A stretch of DNA of 64,000 nucleotides from Paenisporosarcina quisquiliarum (GCF_027563315.1 NZ_JAMKBJ010000008.1:62001-126000); one strand, 5' to 3'. Positions 24,325-36,391 are shown, numbered from the stretch's first letter. Program-made: numbers and translations. The notes: generated by a model not told the origin, from the letters alone.

Positions 24325-25414
24325 ACGTTTTCTAAATAATTCCGTGACAAGTTGGATGGCTGGTGAAGGAGAGCATGCAGATATCGTAATGAGTACGCGA
24401 ATCAGGCTCGCTCGAAATTTAACAGGCTACAGATTTCCACTTTCTTTTACGGAAAATGAAGCGCTACAAGTGGATCAAGCGATTTCTGCAGTATTACTTG
24501 ACGCAGAAGCGGAACTTGAGTCGACCTTTTCGTATATAGATATAAAAGAGCTATCTGCGCTCAATCGGCAAGTTTTGGTTGAAAAGCATTTGATTAGTCC
24601 GAAACTGGCTCATTCGGAAGTAGCTGGTTCCGTTTTATTATCAGATGATGAAGCGGTCAGCGTGATGGTCAATGAAGAAGATCATATTCGCATACAATGT
24701 ATTTTCCCGGGAATGCAGTTGAACGAAGCATGGCGTCAGGCTAACCATATCGATGACGTCCTTGAAAAAGAACTGCCTTACGCATTTGATGAACAGTTTG
24801 GCTATTTAACGAGTTGTCCAACGAATACGGGCACTGGCCTGCGGGCATCGGTGATGATGCATTTACCGGCACTAACGATGACGAAGCAAATGGATCGCAT
24901 TGTGACAGCCATTACACGGCTCGGGATGGTCGTTCGCGGCATCTACGGGGAAGGTAGTGAAGCCCTCGGCAATGTGTATCAAGTATCGAACCAAACGACT
25001 CTCGGGAAATCAGAAGAAGATATCTTAACTGATTTGCAAAGTATCACGGAACAAATTATTCAAAAAGAACGTGAAGCAAGAGCGGCTCTTTTACATACGA
25101 GACCGAATGTGTTGGAAGATCGTCTGTACCGTTCACTTGGTGTGTTAACGTATGCCCGACTTTTATCAACAGAAGAAGCGGGACGCTGTCTATCAGATGT
25201 GCGTCTTGGCATCGATCTCGGATTGATCAAAGGTGTCGATGTTTCAATCTTGAATGAATGCATGGTTTTCATGCAACCAGGTTTTTTACAAAAGTATGCA
25301 GGTACGTCCCTGCAACCCGAAGAACGCGATGTGTTTCGCGCAAAGTTGTTTAGGGAACGGTTGCAAGTAGACAATAATTTAGACAATGAAGGAGAGGAAC
25401 CTCATGATGTTTAA
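24314..25414 (+). CDS. mcsB: Protein-arginine kinase McsB
   Basis: A 366-residue phosphagen-kinase-type enzyme that phosphorylates arginines on proteins, marking them for ClpC-ClpP. The nucleotide-binding segment STRIRLARN and the signature [14 protein letters not shown] (catalytic-loop cysteine) are intact. The ATG at 24314 gives the family N-terminus (MSIERFLNN), with GGAGG about 10 nt upstream. The in-frame GTG at 24302 overlaps that GGAGG. It overlaps clpC by 11 nt. Confidence 0.97.
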   Translation: MSIERFLNNSVTSWMAGEGEHADIVMSTRIRLARNLTGYRFPLSFTENEALQVDQAISAVLLDAEAELESTFSYIDIKELSALNRQVLVEKHLISPKLAHSEVAGSVLLSDDEAVSVMVNEEDHIRIQCIFPGMQLNEAWRQANHIDDVLEKELPYAFDEQFGYLTSCPTNTGTGLRASVMMHLPALTMTKQMDRIVTAITRLGMVVRGIYGEGSEALGNVYQVSNQTTLGKSEEDILTDLQSITEQIIQKEREARAALLHTRPNVLEDRLYRSLGVLTYARLLSTEEAGRCLSDVRLGIDLGLIKGVDVSILNECMVFMQPGFLQKYAGTSLQPEERDVFRAKLFRERLQVDNNLDNEGEEPHDV

Positions 25415-27842
25415 TCGATTTACACAACGCGCACAAAAAGTACTCCAATTAGCTCAAGAAGAAGCCATTCGTATGAAGCACGAGTCAATTGGAACTGAAC
25501 ATATATTATTGGGATTAATTCGTGAAGGCGGCGGCATTGCTGCGAAAGCAATGGAAGCAATTGAAGTCAGCCCGCAAATGATTGAAGAAGGCATTGAAGA
25601 ATTAGTGGGAATGGGAACAGGTGACGTAGGTCCGATCGTTCATTACACACCACGTGCGAAGAAAGTCATTGAATTATCAGTGGATGAATCGCGTAAATTA
25701 GGTCATTCTTACATCGGCACAGAACATTTATTGCTGGCGCTTATTCGTGAAGGCGAAGGAGTAGCGGCACGTGTTCTTAATAATTCAGGTGTTAGCTTGA
25801 ATAAAGCTCGTCAACAAGTGTTGCAATTGCTTGGAAGCAACGACCATGTTCAGGCAAACAGCGGAACAAACCCTGCAGCGAGCACGCCGACGCTTGATAG
25901 TTTGGCTCGTGATTTAACTCAGATTGCCCGTGAAGGAAGCTTGGATCCAGTCATTGGCCGTAGCAAAGAAATCACGCGTGTCATTGAAGTGTTATCACGT
26001 CGTACGAAAAACAACCCAGTTCTTATTGGGGAACCAGGGGTTGGTAAAACAGCGATTGCGGAAGGTTTGGCTCAACAAATCGTCCAAAACGAAGTGCCTG
26101 AAATTCTGCGTGACAAACGCGTCATGACATTGGATATGGGTACGGTTGTTGCAGGTACAAAATACCGTGGTGAGTTTGAAGATCGCCTGAAAAAAGTGAT
26201 GGATGAAATCCGCCAAGCAGGTAACGTCATTCTATTTATCGATGAGCTCCACACATTAATTGGTGCTGGTGGCGCTGAAGGTGCAATTGATGCATCCAAT
26301 ATCTTGAAACCATCACTTGCTCGTGGTGAACTACAATGTATTGGTGCTACAACGCTGGATGAATACCGTAAATATATTGAAAAAGATGCTGCATTGGAAC
26401 GTCGTTTCCAACCGATTCAAGTGGATGAACCTTCAGTAGAAGAGTCCATTCAGATCATTAAAGGACTTCGTGACCGTTATGAAGCGCATCACCGTGTGAA
26501 AATTACGGATGAAGCGATTACTGCAGCTGCTAAAATGTCAGACCGCTACATTTCAGACCGTTTCTTACCGGACAAAGCGATTGATTTAATTGATGAAGCC
26601 GGCTCAAAAGTCCGTTTACGTTCATATACAACACCGCCGAATTTGAAAGAACTGGAAGCTCGTCTAGAGGCAATCCGTTCAGAGAAAAATGCGGCTGTTC
26701 AAAGCCAGGAGTTCGAAAAAGCGGCATCATTCCGTGATACGGAACAGAAGCTGAAAGAAGAACTCGAAAGCACGAAGAAGTCTTGGAAAGAAGAGCAAGG
26801 TAAAGCGGAATCTGAAGTGACTGTTGAAGATATTGCAGCAGTTGTGTCCATGTGGACGGGAATTCCTGTTTCTAAACTCGCTCAAACCGAGTCTGAGAAA
26901 TTACTAAAACTAGAAGATACATTGCACCAACGTGTCATCGGTCAAGCGGAAGCTGTTACTGCCATTTCCCGTGCAGTACGTCGAGCACGTGCTGGATTGA
27001 AAGATCCAAAACGTCCAATTGGCTCATTCATTTTCCTTGGACCAACAGGTGTTGGTAAAACGGAACTTGCCCGCGCGCTTGCTGAAAGTATGTTTGGTGA
27101 CGAAGATGCCATGATTCGCGTCGACATGTCTGAGTACATGGAGAAACATTCGACTTCACGTCTTGTCGGGTCACCTCCTGGTTACGTAGGATTTGAAGAT
27201 GGCGGTCAATTGACGGAAAAAGTTCGTCGCAAACCCTATTCTGTTATTCTTTTAGACGAAATTGAGAAAGCACATCCAGATGTCTTCAATATCTTGCTAC
27301 AAGTATTAGAAGACGGTCGCTTAACGGATTCGAAAGGACGCACGGTCGACTTCCGCAATACGGTAGTCATCATGACATCAAACGTCGGCGCAGAAGCGTT
27401 GAAGAAAAACAAATATGTCGGCTTCAATTTGCAAGACGGCGAACAGAAATACAAGGATATGAAAGGCAAAATGCTTGAAGAGCTGAAAAAAGCCTTCCGT
27501 CCTGAATTCTTAAACCGTGTCGATGAAATGATCGTGTTCCATTCACTAGAAAAAGAACACTTAAAAGAAATCGTTACACTAATGACAGCTCAATTAACGA
27601 AACGCTTGAAAGAGCAGGAAATTGAGTTGGAATTAACGGAAGCGGCTCAAGAAAAAATTTCAAAAGAAGGCTACGACCCAGAGTACGGCGCACGTCCGCT
27701 CCGTCGTGCACTTCAAAAACACGTCGAAGATCGCTTGTCTGAAGAACTATTAAAAGGCACAGTGTTGACTGGTCACAATATTGTGTTCGATGTGGAGAAC
27801 GATGAATTTATTGTCCGCACAAAAGAAGCAGTAACCGAATAA
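25404..27842 (+). CDS. clpC: ATP-dependent chaperone/protease subunit ClpC
   Basis: An 812-residue Hsp100 protein. It has a double Clp-N domain (1-145), a first AAA+ domain with [14 protein letters not shown], a middle UVR-type segment ([18 protein letters not shown]), a second AAA+ domain with [14 protein letters not shown], and a C-terminal D2-small domain. It unfolds McsB-marked or adaptor-bound proteins for ClpP. I chose the first of the tandem ATGs at 25404, which has GGAGAGG upstream and matches the family start [14 protein letters not shown]. Confidence 0.98.
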   Translation: MMFNRFTQRAQKVLQLAQEEAIRMKHESIGTEHILLGLIREGGGIAAKAMEAIEVSPQMIEEGIEELVGMGTGDVGPIVHYTPRAKKVIELSVDESRKLGHSYIGTEHLLLALIREGEGVAARVLNNSGVSLNKARQQVLQLLGSNDHVQANSGTNPAASTPTLDSLARDLTQIAREGSLDPVIGRSKEITRVIEVLSRRTKNNPVLIGEPGVGKTAIAEGLAQQIVQNEVPEILRDKRVMTLDMGTVVAGTKYRGEFEDRLKKVMDEIRQAGNVILFIDELHTLIGAGGAEGAIDASNILKPSLARGELQCIGATTLDEYRKYIEKDAALERRFQPIQVDEPSVEESIQIIKGLRDRYEAHHRVKITDEAITAAAKMSDRYISDRFLPDKAIDLIDEAGSKVRLRSYTTPPNLKELEARLEAIRSEKNAAVQSQEFEKAASFRDTEQKLKEELESTKKSWKEEQGKAESEVTVEDIAAVVSMWTGIPVSKLAQTESEKLLKLEDTLHQRVIGQAEAVTAISRAVRRARAGLKDPKRPIGSFIFLGPTGVGKTELARALAESMFGDEDAMIRVDMSEYMEKHSTSRLVGSPPGYVGFEDGGQLTEKVRRKPYSVILLDEIEKAHPDVFNILLQVLEDGRLTDSKGRTVDFRNTVVIMTSNVGAEALKKNKYVGFNLQDGEQKYKDMKGKMLEELKKAFRPEFLNRVDEMIVFHSLEKEHLKEIVTLMTAQLTKRLKEQEIELELTEAAQEKISKEGYDPEYGARPLRRALQKHVEDRLSEELLKGTVLTGHNIVFDVENDEFIVRTKEAVTE

Positions 27843-27850
27843 AACAATTG

Positions 27851-27885
27851 GAGCATTCCGGCGAGGCTGTTCGGAATGCTCTTTT
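27851..27885 (+). terminator. Terminator of the clpC operon
   Basis: GAGCATTCCG pairs with CGGAATGCTC around an 11-nt loop, followed by TTTT. Confidence 0.88.
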
Positions 27886-27922
27886 AAGTATTTTGAAGGC
27901 GTGGGACTTGCAGTTGGGTTAC

Positions 27923-28032
27923 TGTCCAGCTTCAAGCGCCAGCTCGCACCTAAGCTTCAGAAACTTCTTCGGAAACAGGTTTCCGAAACGTTTCTTCCAG
28001 CGCCGGTGTCGAGCTTGAGTGGCGCTCTACGC
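27923..28032 (-). repeat. 110-bp intergenic repeat, copy A (inverted)
   Basis: It contains CAAGCGCCAGC, GCACCTAAGCTTCAG, a variable hairpin core (CGGAAAC/GTTTCCG), CCAGCGCCGGTGTC and GCTTGAGTGGCGC. The same blocks occur in reverse complement at 39481-39590. It ends 20 nt before the radA start and fills the clpC-radA gap. Such elements are common in Bacillales intergenic regions. Confidence 0.75.
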
Positions 28033-28052
28033 TTTCCTACATAGGAGGCACT

Positions 28053-29429
28053 ATGGCTAAACGTAAAACGAAATTCATGTGTAACTCGTGTGGCTATGAA
28101 TCTGCTAAATGGATGGGACGCTGTCCGGGATGCGGTGAATGGAACACAATGGTGGAAGAAGTGGAAGTGGTCGTAAAAGGACCACGCCGTACATTCCAAC
28201 ATTCTGAAAAAATTGCTCAAAAAGCGACACCAATTACAGCGGTTGAAACGGTCGATGAACCACGCGTAGATACGGACCTTTCAGAGTTAAACCGTGTTCT
28301 TGGGGGCGGGATTGTCCCAGGTTCGTTGATTTTGATTGGTGGAGACCCTGGTATCGGAAAATCAACGCTGTTGCTACAAGTTTCTTCTTTACTTGCAAAC
28401 AAAGGGCAACGCGTACTGTATATGTCTGGGGAAGAATCGATCCGACAGACGAAACTTCGTGCGGAGCGCCTTGGAGTGGCATCCTCAGAGCTTTATATTT
28501 ATTCAGAAACCAACTTGGAACTGGTCAATGAAGCAATTGACCAAGTCGAACCGAAGTTTGTCGTCATCGACTCTATTCAAACGGTTCACCACCCGGAAGT
28601 CACGTCTGCCCCAGGTAGCGTTTCTCAAGTGCGTGAGTGTACAGCGGAATTGATGCGAATTGCCAAAACGAAAAATATTGCGATTTTCCTGGTAGGGCAC
28701 GTCACGAAGGAAGGTCAGATTGCCGGACCACGATTGCTAGAACATATGGTGGATACGGTTCTTTACTTCGAAGGTGAACGTCACCATACTTATCGCATTT
28801 TACGTTCACAAAAAAACCGTTTCGGCTCAACTAACGAGATTGCTATTTTTGAAATGTTGCAAGGTGGTTTGAAAGAAGTGCTGAATCCATCTGAACTGTT
28901 CTTGCAGGAACGTTCACAAGGAGCTGCGGGTTCAACGGTAGTGGCTTCGATGGAAGGGACGCGTCCGATTTTGGTTGAAATTCAGGCGTTAATTACGCCG
29001 ACGAGTTTCAATTATCCGAAGCGGATGGCAAGCGGAATTGATCAAAACCGGATTTCACTCTTGATGGCTGTTCTAGAGAAGCGGGTCGGAATGTTGCTGC
29101 AAACGCAAGATGCCTACATCAAAGTGGCGGGCGGCGTGAAGTTGGACGAGCCAGCAATCGATTTGGCTGTACTGACGACCATCGTGTCCAGTTTCCGCGA
29201 TGTGGCTGCAAGTGCGCATGACTGCTTTATTGGTGAAGTGGGGTTAACAGGTGAAGTGCGCCGAGTGTCTCGTGTGGAACAACGTGTGCAGGAAGCAGCG
29301 AAGCTTGGATTCAAACGTGCAATCATTCCAGCGTCGAACCTTGGCGGTTGGGATTATCCAAAAGGCATACAAGTAGTCGGTGTTGAAACCGTAAATCAAG
29401 CATTGAAAGAAGCTTTCCCGAACGCTTAG
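28053..29429 (+). CDS. radA: DNA repair protein RadA
   Basis: A 458-residue RecA-like helicase that helps process recombination intermediates. It has an N-terminal C4 zinc finger (CNSCG...CPGCG), a Walker [13 protein letters not shown], the RadA-specific KNRFG motif, and a C-terminal Lon-like domain. AGGAGG lies 5 nt before the ATG. In Bacillus it also follows clpC. Confidence 0.97.
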   Translation: MAKRKTKFMCNSCGYESAKWMGRCPGCGEWNTMVEEVEVVVKGPRRTFQHSEKIAQKATPITAVETVDEPRVDTDLSELNRVLGGGIVPGSLILIGGDPGIGKSTLLLQVSSLLANKGQRVLYMSGEESIRQTKLRAERLGVASSELYIYSETNLELVNEAIDQVEPKFVVIDSIQTVHHPEVTSAPGSVSQVRECTAELMRIAKTKNIAIFLVGHVTKEGQIAGPRLLEHMVDTVLYFEGERHHTYRILRSQKNRFGSTNEIAIFEMLQGGLKEVLNPSELFLQERSQGAAGSTVVASMEGTRPILVEIQALITPTSFNYPKRMASGIDQNRISLLMAVLEKRVGMLLQTQDAYIKVAGGVKLDEPAIDLAVLTTIVSSFRDVAASAHDCFIGEVGLTGEVRRVSRVEQRVQEAAKLGFKRAIIPASNLGGWDYPKGIQVVGVETVNQALKEAFPNA

Positions 29430-29448
29430 GCGTTTCGGGGAAGTTTTT
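29416..29448 (+). terminator. Terminator overlapping the radA stop codon
   Basis: CCCGAACGC pairs with GCGTTTCGGG (one bulge) and T residues follow. The stem begins inside the last radA codons. Confidence 0.75.
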
Positions 29449-29606
29449 TGCTTGTTTAGTGAAACTGATTACCCCGATTACCTCCCTAGCGCAATGAGCA
29501 AATCCCGACAACAACTGTTTGTCGAACGAAACTTTACACATCCCTTCTTCGTCTAGTAGGTGTTTCCATGTGAAAACGTGTATAATCAAAAACAGGAGGT
29601 GGGCTT

Positions 29607-30686
29607 GTGTTAAAGTGGATTATTCGAATTACCTTTATCTTGATTGGTGGAACGCTCGGGTTACTTTTATTACCGCAATTATACGATCTTATACATTTAT
29701 CTTCTAACCCGTGGCTGAACAATCCGTATGTGTCTGTACTAATAGGGGCCATTCTTTTATATGTCCTTGCGTTACTGTTGACTGACTATTTGATTGAGTT
29801 TTTAAGTTGGATGGAAGATCGATTACTGAAAGCGCCAATCGGTGATTTATTGTTTGGTACACTTGGTCTGATTGTTGGTCTTAGTGTCGCATTTCTTTTG
29901 AATTTTGCGGTGGATTCCATTCAGTTGCCAGTCATCAATGCCGTATTGCCGGTATTGCTGACCATCACCTTAGGATACCTTGGTTTCCAAGTAGGGTTTA
30001 AGAAGCGCGATGAGATTGTACAGATGTTTACTGCTAATAAAGCGGTTGTTCAAAAGAAGAAATTCGATGAAAACAACCCGCAGGCATTGCAACAAGCGTC
30101 TTATAAATTACTCGATACGAGTGTCATTATCGATGGTCGGATTGCTGATATTTCCACAACGGGTTTCCTGGAAGGGGTGCTCGTCGTACCTCAGTTCGTC
30201 TTGACTGAACTTCAGCATATTGCCGATTCTTCGGATACATTGAAACGTACACGTGGCCGAAGAGGTCTTGATATTTTGAAACGACTTCAGTCAGAACGCG
30301 CTTCAGCTGTTTTGATTACGGAAGAAGATTTTGATGATGTAGCGGAAGTTGATTTGAAATTGATGCGTCTTGCGAAGAAAATGGACGGCATGGTAGTGAC
30401 AAATGATTTCAACTTGAATAAAGTATGTGAGTTGCATCAAGTGCCTGTTCTGAATATCAATGATCTTGCGAATGCGGTCAAACCAGTCGTTATTCCTGGT
30501 GAAGAAATGCATATCGTCGTCATCAAAGATGGAAAAGAACAAAATCAGGGCGTTGCTTATTTGGACGATGGAACGATGATTGTGGTAGAAGATGGCAAGT
30601 CGTATATCGGCCAAGCAATTAATGTCGTTGTCACAAGTGTTCTTCAAACTTCGGCAGGTCGAATGATTTTTGCCAAAACGAAATAA
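29607..30686 (+). CDS. yacL: Membrane PIN/TRAM-domain protein YacL
   Basis: A 359-residue protein with four transmembrane helices (residues 1-130). Next is a PIN-domain ribonuclease fold with acidic residues in LDTSVIIDGRIAD, LTELQHIADSSD and MVVTNDFNLNKV, then a C-terminal TRAM domain. It is probably a membrane-tethered RNase-like protein, with its biological role unsettled. It starts at GTG, with GGAGG about 8 nt upstream. Confidence 0.93.
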   Translation: MLKWIIRITFILIGGTLGLLLLPQLYDLIHLSSNPWLNNPYVSVLIGAILLYVLALLLTDYLIEFLSWMEDRLLKAPIGDLLFGTLGLIVGLSVAFLLNFAVDSIQLPVINAVLPVLLTITLGYLGFQVGFKKRDEIVQMFTANKAVVQKKKFDENNPQALQQASYKLLDTSVIIDGRIADISTTGFLEGVLVVPQFVLTELQHIADSSDTLKRTRGRRGLDILKRLQSERASAVLITEEDFDDVAEVDLKLMRLAKKMDGMVVTNDFNLNKVCELHQVPVLNINDLANAVKPVVIPGEEMHIVVIKDGKEQNQGVAYLDDGTMIVVEDGKSYIGQAINVVVTSVLQTSAGRMIFAKTK

Positions 30687-30705
30687 TACATCACACCAAA
30701 AATAA

Positions 30706-30757
30706 GAGGCTGCCCTTTCTGTCATCAACACGAGACAGCTAAGGCGGCCTCCTTTTC
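30706..30757 (+). terminator. Two-tier terminator after yacL
   Basis: Outer stem GAGGCTGCC/GGCGGCCTC and inner stem CTGTC/GACAG, then CTTTT. Confidence 0.75.
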
Positions 30758-30783
30758 CATCATGAATGAGGAGAATACATGAA

Positions 30784-31479
30784 ATGAACTATATCGTTGT
30801 ATTACCAGCCGCAGGCAGTGGAAAACGGATGAGGGCTGGCCATAATAAATTATTTCTGACATTACGCAATAAGCCGATTCTGATCCATACGCTCGAGGTT
30901 TTTGAACAGGACCCAAATTGCGCCGGGATATGGCTTGCAGTGAAGCCTGAAGAGCGCATGATAATTCAAGAGATGTTAGATGAGCATCACATTACAAAAG
31001 TAAAAGGGATGCCTGCAGGTGGCGAGGAACGACAGCACAGTGTGTATGCCTGTATCCAGGCAGCTGAACATGAGGCTGACTTAATTCTCGTTCACGATGC
31101 GGCAAGGCCGTTTATCGAACCAGCCGTTATTAAAAAATTGGCTCAAAAAGCGAGCGAAACGGGTGCGGCAATTGCTGGCGTAAAAGCAAAAGACACCATG
31201 AAACGCGTACATAATCACATCATTGAAGAGACAGTGGACCGCGAGCAGTTGTGGATCATCCAGACACCGCAAGCTTTCCAAACGGACATATTGGTAAAAG
31301 CACAGAAGCAAGCGGAACAGGATGAATTCCTTGGTACAGATGAATCCATGTTGGTCGAGCGACTCAATATTCCCGTACACGTGGTGGAGAGTACGTATGA
31401 TAATGTAAAAATGACGACACAGGAAGATTTATTGATGGGCGAAGCGATCTTACAAAAACGACAGCAGGAGGAAAACTAA
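30784..31479 (+). CDS. ispD: 2-C-methyl-D-erythritol 4-phosphate cytidylyltransferase
   Basis: A 231-residue enzyme of the non-mevalonate isoprenoid pathway; it joins CTP and MEP to give CDP-methylerythritol. The nucleotide loop LPAAGSGKRM is at the N-terminus, and VHDAARPFIE and TDESMLVERL follow. I chose the ATG at 30784 (MNYIVVLPAAG) because GAGGAG lies about 10 nt upstream. Its stop directly abuts ispF. Confidence 0.96.
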   Translation: MNYIVVLPAAGSGKRMRAGHNKLFLTLRNKPILIHTLEVFEQDPNCAGIWLAVKPEERMIIQEMLDEHHITKVKGMPAGGEERQHSVYACIQAAEHEADLILVHDAARPFIEPAVIKKLAQKASETGAAIAGVKAKDTMKRVHNHIIEETVDREQLWIIQTPQAFQTDILVKAQKQAEQDEFLGTDESMLVERLNIPVHVVESTYDNVKMTTQEDLLMGEAILQKRQQEEN

Positions 31480-31956
31480 ATGTTTCGAGTTGGACAAGGG
31501 TTTGATGTACATGAATTTGCAGAAAATAGACCGCTTATTTTAGGTGGAGTGACGATTCCATATGAAAAAGGTTTAATTGGTCATTCGGATGCCGATGTTT
31601 TATTACATACGGTGACGGATGCGGCACTAGGGGCAATCGGCGAAGGGGATATAGGACGTCATTTTCCTGATACGGATCCTGAATTTAAAGATGCGGACTC
31701 TGCTAAACTACTGGCTTACATTTGGAACATCGTCGAAGAAAAAGGCTATAAATTAGGCAATGTGGATTGCACGATTATTGCACAAGCACCGAAGATGGCG
31801 CCTTACATAACGCAAATGCGTGACCGCATCGCACAACTGTTAAATGCGGAGCCAACGCAAGTAAATGTCAAAGCGACAACGACTGAAAAGCTTGGTTTTA
31901 CAGGACGCGGAGAAGGCATCGCGGCACAGGCGACGATTTTACTCATTCAAAAATAA
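31480..31956 (+). CDS. ispF: 2-C-methyl-D-erythritol 2,4-cyclodiphosphate synthase
   Basis: A 158-residue trimeric zinc enzyme that cyclises CDP-ME 2-phosphate with loss of CMP. Metal residues lie in GFDVHEF and [10 protein letters not shown]. The C-terminal [18 protein letters not shown] is typical. The ribosome binding site CAGGAGG is inside the end of ispD. Confidence 0.98.
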   Translation: MFRVGQGFDVHEFAENRPLILGGVTIPYEKGLIGHSDADVLLHTVTDAALGAIGEGDIGRHFPDTDPEFKDADSAKLLAYIWNIVEEKGYKLGNVDCTIIAQAPKMAPYITQMRDRIAQLLNAEPTQVNVKATTTEKLGFTGRGEGIAAQATILLIQK

Positions 31957-32012
31957 GCATGACCTGTGTTAAACTGGACAAAGTTTAGCACGTATTCGAG
32001 GAGGAAACACAC

Positions 32013-33476
32013 ATGACACAAGAAGTTCGCGTACGCTACGCACCAAGCCCGACAGGAAATTTACATATTGGTGGAGCCCGCACTGCCTTATTCAACTATT
32101 TATTTGCACGTCACCATGGCGGCAAATTCATCGTACGTATTGAAGATACGGATATTGAACGTAACATTGAAGGTGGCGAATTATCGCAACTGGAAAACTT
32201 AAAATGGCTTGGCATCGAGTATGATGAGTCTGTTGATATCGGTGGACCATATGCTCCTTACCGTCAAATGGAACGTCTGGACATTTATCAAAAGCATGCA
32301 GAAGAAATGCTTGAAAATGGCCATGCTTATAAATGTTTCTGTACAACGGAAGAGTTAGAAGCAGAGCGTGAAGAGCAAAAAGCAAAAGGTGTCGCTGCAC
32401 CAATGTACAAAGGTACATGCCGTAACTTAACAAAAGAAGAAGTGGCGGAAAAAGAAGCGGCTGGTCTTGCACATACGATTCGTATGCGTGTCCCGTCAGA
32501 TGTAACGTATACATTTGAAGACCTCGTTCGTGGTTCAGTTTCATTTGAATCAAAAGACGTTGGGGACTGGGTGCTTGTAAAAGCAAACGGTATTCCGACT
32601 TATAACTACGCAGTCGTGTTGGATGACTATTTCATGAAGATTTCTCATGTATTCCGTGGGGAAGAACATTTATCTAACACACCAAAACAAATGATGGTAT
32701 TTGACGCATTTGGCTGGAAAGCGCCTGAATATGGTCATATGACGTTGATCATCAACGAAAACCGTAAGAAACTTTCAAAACGTGACGAATCGATTATTCA
32801 ATTCGTTGCTCAGTATAAAGATCTTGGGTATATTCCAGAAGCAATGTTCAACTTCTTTGCGCTTCTTGGCTGGTCTCCTGAAGGGGAAGAAGAAATCTTC
32901 ACGAAAGAAGAATTCATTCGCCAGTTCGACGTCAATCGTTTATCTAAATCACCATCGATGTTCGATAAGCAAAAATTGACTTGGATGAACAATCAATACT
33001 TGAAGCAACTTTCATTGGATGAAGTAGTTGAACTTGCATTGCCTCATCTACAAAAAGCAGGTCGTTTGCCTGAAACATTGACAGAAGAAGAAAAGCAATG
33101 GGCAACTGGCGTGATTGCGCTTTATCATGAACAAATGAGCTTCGGTGCTGAAATTACTGAGCTAACTGACCTATTCTTTAAGGATGAACTTGCATATGAT
33201 GAAGAAGCGACTGCTGTTTTAGCTGGTGAGCAAGTGCCGGAAGTTATGGCGTCATTCAAAACACAACTTGAGCAACTGGAAGTGTTTGAAGCGGATGCTA
33301 TTAAAGGTGCGATTAAAGCTGTGCAAAAAGAAACTGGACATAAAGGTAAGAACTTGTTCATGCCAATCCGTGTTGTGACGACTGGTCAAACACACGGTCC
33401 GGAATTGCCGAATGCCATCGCGTTAATCGGCAAAGAAAAAGTACTTGCACGTGTTGAGAAATTCGCGAAACAATAA
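32013..33476 (+). CDS. gltX: Glutamyl-tRNA synthetase
   Basis: A 487-residue class I synthetase charging tRNA-Glu (and, in most Bacillales, tRNA-Gln for later amidation). The HIGH-type motif is [14 protein letters not shown] and the KMSKS-type motif is [15 protein letters not shown] lies about 9 nt before the ATG. No T-box precedes it. Confidence 0.98.
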   Translation: MTQEVRVRYAPSPTGNLHIGGARTALFNYLFARHHGGKFIVRIEDTDIERNIEGGELSQLENLKWLGIEYDESVDIGGPYAPYRQMERLDIYQKHAEEMLENGHAYKCFCTTEELEAEREEQKAKGVAAPMYKGTCRNLTKEEVAEKEAAGLAHTIRMRVPSDVTYTFEDLVRGSVSFESKDVGDWVLVKANGIPTYNYAVVLDDYFMKISHVFRGEEHLSNTPKQMMVFDAFGWKAPEYGHMTLIINENRKKLSKRDESIIQFVAQYKDLGYIPEAMFNFFALLGWSPEGEEEIFTKEEFIRQFDVNRLSKSPSMFDKQKLTWMNNQYLKQLSLDEVVELALPHLQKAGRLPETLTEEEKQWATGVIALYHEQMSFGAEITELTDLFFKDELAYDEEATAVLAGEQVPEVMASFKTQLEQLEVFEADAIKGAIKAVQKETGHKGKNLFMPIRVVTTGQTHGPELPNAIALIGKEKVLARVEKFAKQ

Positions 33477-33519
33477 GTTTGACTTTCACGCATCATGGTG
33501 TGAAAATGAAGCTATCTTT

Positions 33520-33780
33520 AACCAGAACATTAAAACGCTTTGATGAGGAGAAGTACATAAGGCACGCTCTTTAGAGAGGACCACCACCGGCTGAAAGTGG
33601 TCTGAGCTCAGGCACTATGGAAATGCACCTCTGAGCGCTCAGCTGAAACGTTTAGTAAGCGAGCCGTATCGTCTACGTTAAAAGACGCCAAGTGGGAAGG
33701 AATGCACAACATCCTTCCAATCAGAGTGGAACCGCGCGATTACAGCGTCTCTGTCAGTCAATGACAGGGGCGCTTTTTAT
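33520..33780 (+). ncRNA. T-box riboswitch (Cys-specific)
   Basis: The leader contains the conserved stem I element GATGAGGAGAAGTA (33542-33555) and a probable specifier codon TGC (33624-33626, in GGAAATGCACC). The T-box AGAGTGGAACCGCG is at 33723-33736. A terminator at 33744 competes with the antiterminator. Uncharged tRNA-Cys should allow read-through into cysE-cysS. No gene lies in this 430-nt gap; bases 33781-33906 are plain leader. Confidence 0.93.
33744..33780 (+). terminator. T-box terminator hairpin
   Basis: AGCGTCTCTGTCA pairs with TGACAGGGGCGCT (G-U pairs allowed) around a 5-nt loop, followed by TTTTT. Confidence 0.92.
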
Positions 33781-33906
33781 TTTGGGCAAAAAACGGAGTT
33801 ATCTCAGAAAGCAAACGATAAATACACCGAATTAATCGTTAGAGTTTTCGCAAAGCCACAAATATGCTACCGAACGAAGCAAATAATCAAAATAGGAGGA
33901 AAGAAA

Positions 33907-34566
33907 ATGTTCAGTCTAATGAAAGAAGATGTTGAAGTCGTCTTTGAACAAGATCCAGCAGCAAGACGTGTGCTGGAAGTTGTGCTGACATATGCCGGAT
34001 TGCATGCAGTTTGGGCACACCGTGTAGCACATGCCCTTTTTAAACGAAAATTCTTTTTCCTGGCGAGAGTCGTGTCACAAATGAGTCGTTTTTTCACCGG
34101 AATTGAAATTCATCCGGGTGCCAAAATTGGCCGTCGCTTTTTTATTGACCATGGTATGGGAGTGGTCATCGGAGAAACGTGTGAAATCGGCAACAACGTC
34201 ACGATTTTCCAAGGCGTTACACTGGGAGGTACAGGGAAGGAACGAGGTAAGCGACACCCAACGTTACACGATAACGTACTAGTGGCCACAGGAGCGAAAG
34301 TACTTGGGTCAATTACCATCGGTGAAAACAGTAAAGTCGGTGCCGGCTCCGTTGTATTAAAAAATGTTCCCCCGAATTCCACGGTAGTAGGTATTCCAGG
34401 AACTGTCGTGATACAAGATGGAGTCAAAGTGAAACGTGACCTAAATCATCAAGATTTACCGGATCCGGTTGCGGATAAATGCAATATGCTGGAAGAGAAA
34501 ATTGCTATCTTGCGAGAGCAAGTGGCGGTCGTCAGTGAACAACTCGAAAAGGAGCGAAATAAATGA
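33907..34566 (+). CDS. cysE: Serine O-acetyltransferase
   Basis: A 219-residue left-handed beta-helix acetyltransferase that makes O-acetylserine for cysteine synthesis. Hexapeptide repeats run from [10 protein letters not shown] to GIPGTVV, and the catalytic His-Asp region [12 protein letters not shown] is intact. Preceded by AGGAGG. It is the first gene under the Cys T-box and overlaps cysS by four bases. Confidence 0.97.
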   Translation: MFSLMKEDVEVVFEQDPAARRVLEVVLTYAGLHAVWAHRVAHALFKRKFFFLARVVSQMSRFFTGIEIHPGAKIGRRFFIDHGMGVVIGETCEIGNNVTIFQGVTLGGTGKERGKRHPTLHDNVLVATGAKVLGSITIGENSKVGAGSVVLKNVPPNSTVVGIPGTVVIQDGVKVKRDLNHQDLPDPVADKCNMLEEKIAILREQVAVVSEQLEKERNK

Positions 34567-35963
34567 GCATTCATATTTACAACACGTTGACAAGACAAAA
34601 AGAGCCCTTTGTGCCACTGGAAGAGGGCAAGGTGAAAATGTATGTGTGTGGACCGACTGTCTATAATTACATCCACATCGGGAATTCCCGTCCTGTCATC
34701 GTCTACGATACGGTGCGTCGATACTTGAAGTTCCGTGGATATGAAGTTAATTTCGTCTCCAACTTTACGGATGTTGACGACAAAATCATCAAGACTGCAA
34801 ATGAGCTTGGAGAAGATGTATCCGAATTGACGGAGCGTTTTATCGCTGCTTACTTTGAAGATGTGACCGCACTCGGTTGCCAAAAAGCGGATGCTCATCC
34901 ACGTGTAACAGAACATATGGACTCCATCATCGAATTTATCGAAGTCCTGATTGAAAAAGGTTATGCTTACGAGTCGCAAGGTGACGTCTACTACCGTACG
35001 CGCAAGTTTGATGGTTACGGAAAATTGTCCCATCAATCGGTCGATGATTTGAAAATTGGTGCACGTATTGAAGCGGGCGAAAAGAAAGAAGATGCACTCG
35101 ATTTTGCCTTATGGAAAGATGCGAAGCCGGGTGAAATTTTCTGGAAGAGTCCTTGGGGCAACGGTCGTCCGGGTTGGCATATTGAATGTTCGGTAATGGC
35201 TCGTGAAATCCTTGGTGACACAATTGACATTCATGCAGGTGGCCAGGATCTGACGTTCCCGCATCATGAAAACGAAATTGCGCAGTCGGAAGCATACACA
35301 GGCAAACAATTTGCTCGCTACTGGATGCATAATGGCTATATCAATATAGATAATGAGAAAATGTCGAAATCACTTGGTAACTTTGTATTGGTGAACGACA
35401 TTCGTAAACAAATCGATCCGCAAGTATTGAGATTCTTTATGCTGTCAGTACATTACCGTCACCCAATCAATTTCTCGCAAGAGCTTGTTGAAAATGCGGA
35501 AAATGGTCTGGCGCGCATTCGAACATCTTATGCGAATTTGGCGCATCGTTTGGAAGCGTCCCCTGAACTTGGAGACCACCAGGATATCTGGTTAAACAAG
35601 ATTGAAGAAGTCCGCACACAATTCATTTCGTCAATGGACGATGATTTCAATACGGCAAACGGGATTGCTGCTTTATTCGAGTTGGCAAGTCTGGCCAATG
35701 TGTATTTGATTGAAAAACATACGGAAGCAGCTGTACTGACGGCGTTCATGGAAACGTTGAAAGAACTTTCACTTGTGTTAGGGATTGAAGTGGAAGTGCA
35801 AACTGAAGTACTGGATGAAGAAATTGATGCTCTTATTGCTGAGAGAATCCAGGCTCGTAAAGATAAAGATTTCGCTCGTGCAGATGCGATTCGAGATCAA
35901 TTGAAAGAAATGAATATTTTATTGGAAGACACGGCGCAAGGTATCCGTTGGAAGCGCGGATGA
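34563..35963 (+). CDS. cysS: Cysteinyl-tRNA synthetase
   Basis: A 466-residue class I synthetase. The signature motifs are YIHIGNSRP and KMSKSLGN. The zinc-binding positions include the Cys in [11 protein letters not shown] and the Cys/His in WHIECSVMA and FPHHENE. The ATG overlaps the cysE stop, so the T-box controls both supply and use of cysteine. Confidence 0.98.
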   Translation: MSIHIYNTLTRQKEPFVPLEEGKVKMYVCGPTVYNYIHIGNSRPVIVYDTVRRYLKFRGYEVNFVSNFTDVDDKIIKTANELGEDVSELTERFIAAYFEDVTALGCQKADAHPRVTEHMDSIIEFIEVLIEKGYAYESQGDVYYRTRKFDGYGKLSHQSVDDLKIGARIEAGEKKEDALDFALWKDAKPGEIFWKSPWGNGRPGWHIECSVMAREILGDTIDIHAGGQDLTFPHHENEIAQSEAYTGKQFARYWMHNGYINIDNEKMSKSLGNFVLVNDIRKQIDPQVLRFFMLSVHYRHPINFSQELVENAENGLARIRTSYANLAHRLEASPELGDHQDIWLNKIEEVRTQFISSMDDDFNTANGIAALFELASLANVYLIEKHTEAAVLTAFMETLKELSLVLGIEVEVQTEVLDEEIDALIAERIQARKDKDFARADAIRDQLKEMNILLEDTAQGIRWKRG

Positions 35964-36391
35964 ACAGAGAATATTCACTGCGACCGGCAGATGTAAAACA
36001 ATTAAACTCACTCGCCCTTGCGTATATGGGGGATGCAGTCCTCGAGCAAGCCGTTCGTGAACACTTGATTCGTTCAGGACGGGTCAGACCAAATACGTTG
36101 CATAAAGAAGCGACAAAATATGTTTCAGCAAAAGCTCAAGCATCCGTAGTACGTGTACTGCTGGCTGAAAAGTTTTTGACGGAAGATGAGGAAGCGGTGC
36201 TCAGACGCGGTCGTAATGCCAAGTCTGGCACCATTCCAAAAAACACAGATGTACAGACGTACAAGTATAGTACGGCGTTTGAAGCGGTTCTCGGAAGTCT
36301 GTATTTATCTGGAGAATTTGAACGCGTGAAGGAAATTATCGAAAAAGCAATTTCCACTATAGAAGAACCGAAAGGAGAATCGATATCGTGA
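35960..36391 (+). CDS. mrnC: Mini-ribonuclease III
   Basis: A 143-residue RNase III catalytic domain without a double-stranded-RNA-binding domain; it matures the ends of 23S rRNA. The signature is [17 protein letters not shown] and the second acidic site is [13 protein letters not shown] chose the ATG overlapping the cysS stop (ATGA at 35960) rather than the upstream TTG. Confidence 0.95.
   Translation: MNREYSLRPADVKQLNSLALAYMGDAVLEQAVREHLIRSGRVRPNTLHKEATKYVSAKAQASVVRVLLAEKFLTEDEEAVLRRGRNAKSGTIPKNTDVQTYKYSTAFEAVLGSLYLSGEFERVKEIIEKAISTIEEPKGESIS

Noticed and set aside
31970-31987. Inverted repeat TAAACT...AGTTTA before gltX as a MarR operator
   Set aside because: The arms are only 6 bp with a 6-bp gap and differ in half-site orientation from the marR operators; chance is likely in AT-rich DNA.
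34449-35036. 195-codon minus-strand frame opposite cysE/cysS
   Set aside because: It lies across the well-supported cysE-cysS junction and matches no known protein pattern.
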